A stretch of 64,000 bases of DNA from positions 372,001 through 436,000 of the forward strand of contig CP065161.1 of the NCBI GenBank assembly GCA_015693905.1, read 5' to 3'. The position numbers and the translations under genes were made by a program. Under the pieces are notes generated by a model, which was not told the origin of the DNA, made no database searches, and saw only the letters and a list, made by a program, of their open reading frames with translations. How positions within the stretch are numbered: the stretch's first letter is position 1; every line of letters starts with the position of its first letter. Shown here piece after piece: positions 17,417 to 26,097 of the stretch. The DNA comes from Rhodobacterales bacterium HKCCA1288. Lineage in GTDB: Bacteria > Pseudomonadota > Alphaproteobacteria > Rhodobacterales > Rhodobacteraceae.

Positions 17417-19711
17417 ATGCAAGAGCGTTCGATCATCATTTCTAAGGTGTCGCAAATTAAAAATGCGGGCGTTTGGAAGAATTTCTCCGCTTCTGCGGAA
17501 GTTACTTTTGCGCCAAGAACCCTTCTCTATGGGTTTAACGGCTCAGGCAAGACCACTCTTTCAAGGTTATTTTCTTCGATTGAGCGGGGGGGGCTAGAGG
17601 TTCGGCTGCCTGCCGAAACGACTTTTAGCATAGAGACCTCAGACGGCACTGTGGTTACGCAAGAATCAACTTCAAATCCGTTTGGCAATAACTTGCTAGT
17701 CTTCAATACGGATTTTGTGTCGAGAAACTTTGAGTGGGATAGGAGCAGCACGAAGGGAATTGCATATCTTAGCGAAAAGAAAGTCGATGCCCGAAAAGAG
17801 TTTGATGAAGTAACGCCGAAACTTGCAGTCGCAAAACAGGAGGCTAAGGCTAAAGAAAAGGCGAAGGCCAAAGCTGATAAAGACTTATCGGACTTCAAAA
17901 CTAGAGTGGCTCGCAACATCCGAGAAGTCGCTTCATCAAGCATATACACACAGTCCTACGACGCTCGAAAAATTCAAGGGCATTACTCCAAAGTATCCTT
18001 CGGCGCGGGAAGGAAGTTGTCCGAAGAAGAGCTGACAAAAAACCAAGAAGTGCTTGCTCAGCGGCAACCATTGCCAACGCTTTCGTTCTTCCCAAGCCTT
18101 CCTGCTAGCCTAATTGATTGGTTCACGGCTGGCAAAGCTCTGCTTGCTCAGAGCGTATCTAGCATCGCCTTGAAGGAGTTCGAAGCTCACTCTGATGCTC
18201 TTCGTTGGGTAGAAGAAGGGCTCCATTATCATGACGAACACAGTGTGAGCGATTGCTTGCTTTGTGGTAACGCTTTCTCTGAAGAGCGACGAGCGCAGCT
18301 CCGGCGTGTGTTCGACAAATCGTGGACAGAGGCTTTGCGCGTCCTAGAAGACGCTGTGAGGCAAGGGCAGGCACATCAACAAGCTCTTAGAGACCTCTAT
18401 AGGTCTATTCCGAAGGAGGCAGAGGTTACCGCGGAAGAGCGGAAGGATTTTGTAGAGAACCGAGTGCTTTTTGAAGCCGCTATTAAGCAGCTTGGCCTTC
18501 ATGTCGGGGAGCTTATCAAAGGGCTCGGCGTGCGGGCGGCAAACCCCACTAAAGAAGTCGCCATCACTGGAGACATCGCCGATTTCAACATTGAGGAGTG
18601 GGTGCAGAATTATATAGCCGTAGAGACCACTCTGACTGAAGTCGTTAAGAGGCATAACGAAGCCTTCACGACTTTTGCCGAAATGCAGGAGGATGCCTTC
18701 ACGAAAATCGAAGCACACGTGTTGGCGACTAACCAAGGTGGTTGGAGCCGCTTCCAGAAGGCAGTGCGGGACGCTGAAGAGGAGCTCAAGGCTGCCCAAA
18801 CAGACGAAAAGCGTCTTGCCGAACGTCAGCTAGAACTTCTCAACGATCTACAGGACAACGGTATTGGCGCGGACAAATTGAACGAGCTCATATGGGCCTA
18901 CCTAGGGCATAAAGAACTTCGCCTAGTCGCCGAAGCTGGCGGCTATAAAATCCTTCGCCCGAGCGGAAAACCTGCAACAGAGCTCAGTGAAGGAGAGCGG
19001 ACAGCGGTTTCCTTCTGCTACTTCCTAACACAACTTGCTGCCGAGGATCGCAAGGTTGAAGATCTCGTACTGGTCATTGATGACCCGATTTCGAGTCTCG
19101 ATACCGCCGCTCGAACCCATGCCTATAGTCTGATGACCCGCATGACCAAGAAGTGCGCTCAGGTGATCGTTCTCACCCACAACACGAGCTTCATGAACAT
19201 GGTGAAGCGCGAGTTTAAAACCCTTCAGAAGCGGGATGCCACTAAACAGGTGACCACGCTCTTGTCGCTCGACTGTCGGAATTCTGGCAATGGGGATGAG
19301 CGCGTGACCTCGCTGACCACTATGCACACGTTGCTGGTGAACTATGATAGCGAGTATCATTACCTCTTCAGTTTGGTTCGGGATGCAGCTCGCAAAGGGA
19401 CGACAGATTATGTGTTCTTGCTTCCCAATGCGACTCGAAAGCTTTTAGAGATGTTCGCAACCTTCTGTTCTCCCGGACAGTCGAGTTTTGCAGGCGCGCT
19501 CATGGACCACCACGATACCGTGAAAGACAAGCTCGACGTTCGCGCCCTCGAGCGGCTCGTGCAAATTGAGTCACACGGCACAATAGACGGCCTTGGCACT
19601 CTGCCGAACCTTACTCTTGAAGAAGCTATTCGTGCGGCCGAAGCAGCCATAAGTTTCATCGAAGAGGTTGGGAAGGACCACTACACGAAGATGTGCGTGG
19701 CTTGTGGATGA
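17417..19711 (+). CDS. RloC/PrrC-like AAA_13 ATPase with putative anticodon-nuclease domain
   Basis: The 764-residue product has Walker A GFNGSGKTT (39-47), the AAA_13 segment VFNTDFVSRNF (95-105), and a coiled-coil arm interrupted by a CLLC zinc-hook motif (Cys280, Cys283). The ABC signature LSEGE (523-527), Walker B VLVIDD (551-556) and His588 follow. The C-terminal domain has R674-x3-E678 and H720, laid out like the Arg-Glu-His triad of PrrC and RloC, nucleases that cut the tRNA anticodon loop during phage infection or DNA damage. It stands alone between ssrA and a polyamine-binding-protein gene, with no restriction-modification genes. It is visibly lower in GC than its neighbours, suggesting acquisition by transfer. 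Nuclease activity is inferred, not shown. Confidence 0.8.
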   Translation: MQERSIIISKVSQIKNAGVWKNFSASAEVTFAPRTLLYGFNGSGKTTLSRLFSSIERGGLEVRLPAETTFSIETSDGTVVTQESTSNPFGNNLLVFNTDFVSRNFEWDRSSTKGIAYLSEKKVDARKEFDEVTPKLAVAKQEAKAKEKAKAKADKDLSDFKTRVARNIREVASSSIYTQSYDARKIQGHYSKVSFGAGRKLSEEELTKNQEVLAQRQPLPTLSFFPSLPASLIDWFTAGKALLAQSVSSIALKEFEAHSDALRWVEEGLHYHDEHSVSDCLLCGNAFSEERRAQLRRVFDKSWTEALRVLEDAVRQGQAHQQALRDLYRSIPKEAEVTAEERKDFVENRVLFEAAIKQLGLHVGELIKGLGVRAANPTKEVAITGDIADFNIEEWVQNYIAVETTLTEVVKRHNEAFTTFAEMQEDAFTKIEAHVLATNQGGWSRFQKAVRDAEEELKAAQTDEKRLAERQLELLNDLQDNGIGADKLNELIWAYLGHKELRLVAEAGGYKILRPSGKPATELSEGERTAVSFCYFLTQLAAEDRKVEDLVLVIDDPISSLDTAARTHAYSLMTRMTKKCAQVIVLTHNTSFMNMVKREFKTLQKRDATKQVTTLLSLDCRNSGNGDERVTSLTTMHTLLVNYDSEYHYLFSLVRDAARKGTTDYVFLLPNATRKLLEMFATFCSPGQSSFAGALMDHHDTVKDKLDVRALERLVQIESHGTIDGLGTLPNLTLEEAIRAAEAAISFIEEVGKDHYTKMCVACG

Positions 19712-19789
19712 TGCGGTCACCTAAAGATACAAAACACTGATTTTTAATGCGGTCGATGACTTCACGGGCTGGCCCGAGTGCCCCCCAAA

Positions 19790-19818
19790 CAAAAACGAGC
19801 GCCCTTTCGGGCGCTCGT
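19790..19818 (-). terminator. Rho-independent terminator of the polyamine-binding protein gene
   Basis: Perfect 10-base arms ACGAGCGCCC and GGGCGCTCGT with a four-base loop. On the minus strand the stem is followed by a T-rich run (TTTTTGTTTG). It lies 25 bases past the stop codon. Confidence 0.9.
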
Positions 19819-19842
19819 CTCATGTCCACCATCTGACCTTAA

Positions 19843-20886
19843 TCAGAAGCCTGCTTTGATCCGCACAAAGGCCTCGGCCTGTGCTTCGCGGCGGTCGTTG
19901 CTGATGGGCAGCTGTGCCAGAACGGGCACGGTCACTTCGCCCAAGCCATTGGCCTCGAGCGTTTCTGCGCCAAGGGCGGCAAGGGCCGCGCTATTGGCGG
20001 TGCCAAAGCCGCCATCCAGCAGGGGCTGTGCTGACACCTCGGACTGCATCGCGTTGACGAAGTCATAGGCCTTATCCTCGGACCCTGGTGCATCGGCCAT
20101 ATTCACATAGCCGCAGAGCCAGACGGATGTGCCCTCGACCGTGTTACGCTCGAACCCAACGGGGAAGCCTTCATCGGCTAATGCTACGGGCACCTCGTTC
20201 CATGCCCAAGCCACCAGAACCTCGCCCGATGCCATCAACTGGCCCAATTCGGCGGGGTCGGTCCAATAGGTGCGCAGGTTTTCGTGGATCGAACGCAGCC
20301 ATTCGGTGGCAGCCTCGAACTCGGCATCTGTGGCTTTTGTCCAATCGGTCACGCCTGTCGCCAGATAGGCCAGCGCATAGGCGTCATCCACATTGTCAGG
20401 GATCGACAAGCGGCCTGCGAAGGCGGGATCAGTGAAGACCTGCAAGGAGGCCACCTGTTCGGCGGTCACTTCCTCGGTGTTATAGGTGATCGCGGTCGTG
20501 CCGTAATCGGTGGGCAGGAAGAACAATTCAGACGTGCCCGCAAGCACATCTTGGCCCACCAGGCTTGCATCGAGATTGTCAAAGGCCGCGATGCGGTTCT
20601 GATCCCATGGTTCGATGATGCCCGACTCTTGCCACCGCGGCACGGAGCCTGCGCAAATATGGGTCACATCAGATTTGAACCCAGAGACGAGACGCTGAAA
20701 CGCTTCGTCCTCATCCCCGAAGAACACGAAGCTGGGGCTTGCGCCATGTTGGTCGATATAGGGTTGGTGGTAACCAGGTTCTTCAAAGCCCGAATAATCG
20801 AACACGGTCAATTCGCTATCTTGGGCGAGGGCCACACCAGACATCGCCATCAGTGCAACAGTGCTAAAGAGCATTTTCTTGGTCAT
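19843..20886 (-). CDS. Periplasmic polyamine-type substrate-binding protein (PotD/PotF-like)
   Basis: Extracellular solute-binding protein of an ABC importer, 347 residues. The N terminus has a signal peptide (MTKKMLFSTVALMAMSGVALA, then QDSE). The mature part has FLPTDYGTTAITYNTEEV and YVNMADAPGSEDKAYDFVNAM, typical of spermidine/putrescine binders. No permease or ATPase gene adjoins it. The polyamine-type permease-permease-ATPase operon at 5911-8692 lacks a binding protein and is a plausible partner. ATG 20886 is chosen over a codon three residues upstream because it starts the positive signal-peptide region. Confidence 0.85.
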   Translation of the reverse strand: MTKKMLFSTVALMAMSGVALAQDSELTVFDYSGFEEPGYHQPYIDQHGASPSFVFFGDEDEAFQRLVSGFKSDVTHICAGSVPRWQESGIIEPWDQNRIAAFDNLDASLVGQDVLAGTSELFFLPTDYGTTAITYNTEEVTAEQVASLQVFTDPAFAGRLSIPDNVDDAYALAYLATGVTDWTKATDAEFEAATEWLRSIHENLRTYWTDPAELGQLMASGEVLVAWAWNEVPVALADEGFPVGFERNTVEGTSVWLCGYVNMADAPGSEDKAYDFVNAMQSEVSAQPLLDGGFGTANSAALAALGAETLEANGLGEVTVPVLAQLPISNDRREAQAEAFVRIKAGF

Positions 20887-21168
20887 AAGCAGCAATCCCG
20901 ATCCTGTGAGTTAAGGGAAAAATCGCAACGGACGCTAGGGCGAAGCCAACCATCACGCAAGAGGATTCGCGAAATTCGCGCTTTGGGATCGGGCAAGTGC
21001 CAAAGCATTAAGCAGTTTGTGACCCGAGATTTTACCCCCCATACCTTGACCCGCCAGATGCTGCACTAGCTTGCACCCAAATGATCGGGTTGGGCCTTGT
21101 GACGCCGCCCCAAAACAGGAAATGCCAAGGCCAATCGCGCCAACGGCCAAAGATAAAAAAGAGGGGCC

Positions 21169-22584
21169 ATGACAGACGCGCCTGTCCTATATTGGATCCG
21201 CCGTGATTTTCGCCTCAGCGATAATCCCGCGCTCGTTGCCGCCGCCGCCATGGGGCCTGTGATCCCCGTTGTGATTTTGGATGACAGCATTGATCAGATG
21301 GGCGCGGCCCCCCGTTGGCGCTATGAAATGGGGCTGCGCGCCTTGGCCCGCGCCTATCATGCGCAGGGTCTTGATCTGGTGATCCGCAAGGGGGCGGCTG
21401 ATGCGGTCTTGGCGGATCTTGTGGCCACGACTGGGGCCAAGGCGGTGCATTGGAACAGGCTCTATGACCCCCATGCTCGCGCGCGCGACAGTGCCATCAA
21501 GACCGCGTTGCGCGATCAAGGCATCGCCGCGCAGAGCCATAATGGCCATCTCCTGTTCGAGCCATGGGAAGTGCAAACAGGGCAGGGCGGGTTTTATCGC
21601 GTCTATACCCCCTATTGGCGCGCGGTGATGGGGCGTGATGTGGCGCGCCCCTTGCCTGTGCCCGCCTTGCGCGGGGTCGATCACGCGCTTGACAGCCTAT
21701 CGGCCGAGGATCTGAACCTTGCGCCGCAGATGCGCCGTGGCGCGGGCGTTTTGGCGCGCTATGCGCAAATCGGGGCCGAGGCCGCCCAAACCCGTCTGGC
21801 GCAATTCCTCGGTGACAAGGTGGCCGCCTATAAGGACAAGCGTGATTTTCTCGATCAAGACGCCTGTTCTAACCTGTCCGAGCATCTCTCGCTTGGCGAA
21901 ATCAGCCCGCGCGAGATTTGGCATATGGGGTGGGAGGCACATCGCCATGGTGCGGCGGGGGCCGAGCATTTTGTGAAGGAATTAGTTTGGCGCGAATTCG
22001 CCTATCATCTTCTCTATCATTCGCCCCAGATTGCGACTGAGAATTGGCGCCCTGACTGGGACAGTTTCCCATGGGCCACCGACCCTGATGCCCCGCAGGT
22101 TCAGGCGTGGAAACAGGGACGGACAGGCATTCAAGTGATCGATGCTGCGATGCGCGAGCTGTATGTGACGGGGCGCATGCACAATCGCGCGCGGATGTTG
22201 GTGGGGTCCTATCTGACCAAACATATGATGTGCCATTGGAAAATTGGGCTTGATTGGTTCGCCGATTGCCTGATTGATTGGGATCCCGCCGCCAATGCAA
22301 TGGGGTGGCAATGGGTTGCGGGCTCTGGCCCTGATGCGGCCCCTTATTTCCGCATCTTCAACCCAGAAACCCAGGGCGAAAAATTCGACAAGCACGGGCG
22401 GTATCGGGCGCGCTGGATTGCTGAGCTATCAAACCCTGCACCGCAAACCGCGCTTGATTTCTTCGAAGCCGCGCCGCGGTCGTGGAATTTGCAGCCCAAA
22501 ATGGGCTATCCCACCCGCCCAATTGTGGATCTGGCCGAGGGGCGCGCGCGGGCGCTTGCCGCATATAGCGCGCGAAATTCTTAA
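21169..22584 (+). CDS. phrB: Deoxyribodipyrimidine photolyase (CPD photolyase)
   Basis: Light-driven repair of cyclobutane pyrimidine dimers. The 471-residue product opens with LYWIRRDFRLSDNPAL (antenna-chromophore domain). The FAD-binding domain shows MHNRARMLVGSYLTKH, DWFADCLIDWDPAANAMGWQWVAGSG and APYFRIFNP, the class I photolyase/cryptochrome signature. The tryptophan-rich region needed for electron transfer is intact. It is preceded by 282 bases with no evident gene and followed by a cyclopropane-fatty-acid synthase-like gene on the same strand. Confidence 0.93.
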   Translation: MTDAPVLYWIRRDFRLSDNPALVAAAAMGPVIPVVILDDSIDQMGAAPRWRYEMGLRALARAYHAQGLDLVIRKGAADAVLADLVATTGAKAVHWNRLYDPHARARDSAIKTALRDQGIAAQSHNGHLLFEPWEVQTGQGGFYRVYTPYWRAVMGRDVARPLPVPALRGVDHALDSLSAEDLNLAPQMRRGAGVLARYAQIGAEAAQTRLAQFLGDKVAAYKDKRDFLDQDACSNLSEHLSLGEISPREIWHMGWEAHRHGAAGAEHFVKELVWREFAYHLLYHSPQIATENWRPDWDSFPWATDPDAPQVQAWKQGRTGIQVIDAAMRELYVTGRMHNRARMLVGSYLTKHMMCHWKIGLDWFADCLIDWDPAANAMGWQWVAGSGPDAAPYFRIFNPETQGEKFDKHGRYRARWIAELSNPAPQTALDFFEAAPRSWNLQPKMGYPTRPIVDLAEGRARALAAYSARNS

Positions 22585-22662
22585 CACATGCAACGATGAG
22601 ATGAATTCGCTTGAGCCTGCACAGGTTTAAGGCGAAACTGGCTGACAATGTCAGGGGGAACG

Positions 22663-23874
22663 ATGACAATAAAAACAACCACCAAAGGTGAACCAAACCT
22701 ACCGCGCTATTTTGAGGCGGTTTTTGCCAAATCTGTGGACATGAAAAACGGCCGTTTGGATATGGTTCTGCCCGATGGTCGCATCTTCCGCGCCGAAGGG
22801 GCTGGTCAGGGGCCTGTTGCTGAAATTCACATTCACAATGTGGATGTATTTGCGCGCCTGATCCGCGAAGGGGATCTTGGGTTTTGCGAGGCCTATTTGG
22901 ATGGGTGGTGGTCAACCCCTGACCTGCAAGCCTTCCTTGATCTGGTTCACGCGGGCAATGACGATATCTATGACGGTTTCTTGGGTCTCAAAATCGCCCG
23001 CGCCTATGAACGGTTTCGGTTTTGGCTGCAAAGCAATTCCAAATCTCAGGCGCGCAAGAATATCTCTTATCACTATGATCTGGGTAATGATTTCTACAAA
23101 TTGTGGCTTGATGACACGATGACATATTCCTCGGCCCTGTTCCAAACGGGCCAAGAAAGCCTTGAGGCCGCGCAGATCGCCAAATACGCCTCGATGGTGG
23201 ATCAGATGGGCGCACAGCCTGGGGATCATGTTTTGGAAATCGGCTGTGGATGGGGTGGGTTTGCCGAATATGCTGCGCGCGAACGCGGCCTCAAGGTCAC
23301 GGGCCTAACCATCTCGCGCGAGCAGCATGATTACGCGGTTGATCGGATTGCCCGCGCGGGCCTGTCTGATCAGGTCGAGATCAAGATGCAAGATTACCGC
23401 GATGAAACGGGGCTTTATGATGGGATCGCCTCGATTGAGATGTTCGAGGCGGTTGGCGAGAAATATTGGCCCGTCTATTTCAAAACGCTGCGAGATCGCT
23501 TGAAGCCTGGCAAACAGGCGACTTTGCAAATCATTACAGTTCAGCATCGCCGTTGGCAGATTTACCGCAATACGGTCGATTTCATTCAGAAATATATCTT
23601 TCCCGGTGGCATGCTGCCATCGCCCGTTGTTTTGCGCGAAGAAGTTCACAAAGCGGGGCTTGAGGTAGCGGGGTCAATTGAATTTGGCGAAAGCTACAGC
23701 CAGACCTTGCGGCGTTGGTATGACACTTTCAACGATCGTTGGGATGAGGTGGCCGCCCTTGGGTTTGATGATCGCTTCCGCAGGATGTGGAATTTCTATC
23801 TAACCTCTTGTGCTGCAACCTTTCATTTCCGCAATTGCGATGTGACCCAAATCACGGTGCGCAAGCCAAGCTGA
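22663..23874 (+). CDS. Cyclopropane-fatty-acyl-phospholipid synthase family methyltransferase
   Basis: SAM-dependent enzyme that adds a methylene or methyl group across double bonds of membrane lipid acyl chains. The 403-residue protein has motif I LEIGCGWGGFAEYA (about residues 190-205), ISYHYDLGNDFYKLWL and GIASIEMFEAVGEKYW, all classic Cfa elements. ATG 22663 is chosen over 22648 because AGGGGGA lies just before it. It follows photolyase and precedes the AIG2-Nudix fusion by 8 bases, so these genes may share a transcript. Confidence 0.9.
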   Translation: MTIKTTTKGEPNLPRYFEAVFAKSVDMKNGRLDMVLPDGRIFRAEGAGQGPVAEIHIHNVDVFARLIREGDLGFCEAYLDGWWSTPDLQAFLDLVHAGNDDIYDGFLGLKIARAYERFRFWLQSNSKSQARKNISYHYDLGNDFYKLWLDDTMTYSSALFQTGQESLEAAQIAKYASMVDQMGAQPGDHVLEIGCGWGGFAEYAARERGLKVTGLTISREQHDYAVDRIARAGLSDQVEIKMQDYRDETGLYDGIASIEMFEAVGEKYWPVYFKTLRDRLKPGKQATLQIITVQHRRWQIYRNTVDFIQKYIFPGGMLPSPVVLREEVHKAGLEVAGSIEFGESYSQTLRRWYDTFNDRWDEVAALGFDDRFRRMWNFYLTSCAATFHFRNCDVTQITVRKPS

Positions 23875-23882
23875 GGGATAGT

Positions 23883-24989
23883 ATGACTGATCTCGCGCTT
23901 TACGGCACGCTGCGTGATCCTGATATCCTCAAGATTGTCTTAGGGCGGGCAGGGGGCGAGATGCCATCTGCCCGTCTTTCTGGCTATCGTGTGGCGATGG
24001 TTGCGGGACAGCATTATCCCATGATCTGGCCCGAGGGTGGGGCGGACTGCGAGATCGACATTTTGCAAGGGTTGGATGCGGGCGATCTCGCACGGCTAGA
24101 TTTTTATGAGGATGTGTTTGGATACACCCGCACAACCATTTCCTATGAGGCGCGACCGCTGCAGATTTATCTGCCACCTGAAGGTGGGTCTTGGCCTAAA
24201 GGTGGGGCCTTTGACCCTGCAACTTGGGCTGTGGCACATGGCGCGCTGACACGTTTGGCCGCGCAAGACATCATGTCGTCATATGGTATTGAAACGGCCA
24301 AGGCCGTTGCTGCCCGTCTGCCAATTATTCGCGCGCGGGCGCAGGCCCATCTGCGTGCGGGCGATCATCCGCCTGCGGGCGAGACCCTCAAGCGCCGCTT
24401 GAATATCGCGCATCAAAGTGCTGTATATAATGGATTTTTTAATTTAATCGACATTGCGGCCTCTTACCAACGATTTGATGGTAGCCTGTCTGACCCTGCG
24501 GGGCGTTTGATCCTTGATCTGGGCGAAGCTGTCACTGTGCTGCCTTATGACCCCAAGAGGGACTTGGTGCTTTTGATTGAACAATTCCGCCCCGCCGCTG
24601 TGATTCAAGGTGACCCAAACCCATGGCTGCTTGAGACTGTGGCAGGCATATGTGACGAGGGCGAAACCTATGAGCAGACTGCACAGCGCGAAGCCCGCGA
24701 GGAGGCAGGGGTTGCGCTGAACGCGCTGCATCTCATCGGGCGGTATTACCCAAGCCAAGGGGCGGTTGCGCAAATCCTGATTTCTTACATCGGCCTTGCT
24801 GATTTGGCGCAGGATTATGACAGCACCCATGGCCTGTTGGCCGAAGGCGAGGATATTCGCGCCTTTACCTTGCCCTTTGACGAAGCCTTTCGCCTTGTAC
24901 AGGAGGCGCGCCTCAGCAATGCACCGCTTTTGCTATCTTTAATGGCGCTTGATCGCATGCGTGCCGCGCGGGGCTGGCCCTCACAATAG
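23883..24989 (+). CDS. Fusion of an AIG2/gamma-glutamylcyclotransferase-like domain with a Nudix hydrolase
   Basis: A 368-residue two-domain protein. Residues about 1-110 resemble the AIG2-like fold (LALYGTLRDPDILKIVLGR with the YGTLR motif). Residues about 200-360 form an ADP-ribose-pyrophosphatase-type Nudix domain, with the Nudix box G-I-C-D-E-G-E...REAREEAGV at about 255-277 complete in all catalytic glutamates. It should hydrolyse a nucleoside diphosphate linked to another moiety, ADP-ribose being the best guess. ATG 23883 has AGGGA in front; the upstream frame overlaps the previous gene and is ignored. Confidence 0.85.
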   Translation: MTDLALYGTLRDPDILKIVLGRAGGEMPSARLSGYRVAMVAGQHYPMIWPEGGADCEIDILQGLDAGDLARLDFYEDVFGYTRTTISYEARPLQIYLPPEGGSWPKGGAFDPATWAVAHGALTRLAAQDIMSSYGIETAKAVAARLPIIRARAQAHLRAGDHPPAGETLKRRLNIAHQSAVYNGFFNLIDIAASYQRFDGSLSDPAGRLILDLGEAVTVLPYDPKRDLVLLIEQFRPAAVIQGDPNPWLLETVAGICDEGETYEQTAQREAREEAGVALNALHLIGRYYPSQGAVAQILISYIGLADLAQDYDSTHGLLAEGEDIRAFTLPFDEAFRLVQEARLSNAPLLLSLMALDRMRAARGWPSQ

Positions 24990-25068
24990 CGCCAACGCCC
25001 CTTGAGTTATCGCCCCATCCCACCTATCCCTTGAGAAAGCAAAGAATTCTGCCAAAAAGGGGCGCGCT

Positions 25069-26097
25069 ATGACCATTTATTCCGATCTTTCTGCTGCGAT
25101 TGGCAATACGCCCCTGATCCGTCTGAACAAAGTCAGCGATGAGACTGGGTGCGAGATTTTGGGCAAAGCAGAATTCATGAATCCCGGTCAGTCGGTTAAG
25201 GATCGCGCAGCGCTTTACATCATTCGCGATGCCATTGCGCGCGGTGATCTCAAGCCCGGCGGCACGATTGTTGAGGGCACGGCGGGAAATACGGGCATTG
25301 GTCTTGCGCTGGTTGGGGCCTCGCTTGGGTTTCGCACTGTGATCGTGATCCCCGAAACGCAAAGCCAAGAAAAGAAAGACATGCTGCGTTTGGCAGGTGC
25401 CGAATTGGTGCAAGTGCCTGCGGCACCCTATAAAAATCCGAACAATTATGTGCGATATTCAGGGCGTTTGGCGGCTGAACTTGCAAAATCCGAACCTAAT
25501 GGGGCGATTTGGGCCAATCAGTTTGACAATACCGCCAATCGTCAGGCGCATATTGAGACAACGGGCCCAGAGATTTGGGAACAGACCGGGGGCAAGGTGG
25601 ATGGGTTCATCTGCGCGGTTGGCTCGGGCGGCACATTGGCGGGGGTTGGTGCCGCGCTGCAACCCAAAGGCGTGCGCATCGGTTTGGCTGATCCTGAAGG
25701 GGCCGCGCTTTATAGCTTTTACACCAATGGAACCTTTGACGCGCCCGGAACCTCGATCACCGAAGGGATCGGGCAGGGGCGCATCACCGCTAATCTAGAG
25801 GGGTTTACGCCCGATTGCGCCTATCGCATCTCGGATCAAGAGGCGCTGCCAATCGTGTTTGATTTGCTCAGCACGGAGGGCTTGTGCCTTGGCGGCTCAT
25901 CAGGGGTGAATATTGCAGGCGCGGTTCACATGGCGCGCGAGATGGGGCGGGGTCATACCATCGTGACCATTTTGTGCGACTATGGCACCCGCTATCAATC
26001 AAAGCTCTACAACCCTGAATTCTTGCGTGAAAAGGGCTTACCCGTGCCCGCGTGGCTTGACTGCGGTGCGGCGGATTTGCCCGTGGTATTTGAGTAA
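25069..26097 (+). CDS. Cysteine synthase (O-acetylserine sulfhydrylase, CysK/CysM family)
   Basis: PLP enzyme that makes cysteine from O-acetylserine and sulfide. The 342-residue product has GNTPLIRLNKVS, the PLP lysine in NPGQSVKDRAAL, the phosphate-binding EGTAGNTGIGLAL and the C-terminal GGSSGVNIAG. It is slightly longer than typical CysK, which is common for the alphaproteobacterial group annotated as cysteine synthase A. The stop codon overlaps the ATG of the MscS gene (TAATG), implying translational coupling although the functions look unrelated. Confidence 0.9.
   Translation: MTIYSDLSAAIGNTPLIRLNKVSDETGCEILGKAEFMNPGQSVKDRAALYIIRDAIARGDLKPGGTIVEGTAGNTGIGLALVGASLGFRTVIVIPETQSQEKKDMLRLAGAELVQVPAAPYKNPNNYVRYSGRLAAELAKSEPNGAIWANQFDNTANRQAHIETTGPEIWEQTGGKVDGFICAVGSGGTLAGVGAALQPKGVRIGLADPEGAALYSFYTNGTFDAPGTSITEGIGQGRITANLEGFTPDCAYRISDQEALPIVFDLLSTEGLCLGGSSGVNIAGAVHMAREMGRGHTIVTILCDYGTRYQSKLYNPEFLREKGLPVPAWLDCGAADLPVVFE

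Noticed and set aside
20953-21150. A 65-residue minus-strand open frame upstream of photolyase
   Set aside because: No start signal, no similarity and no neighbouring logic; probably part of the 282-base untranslated gap.
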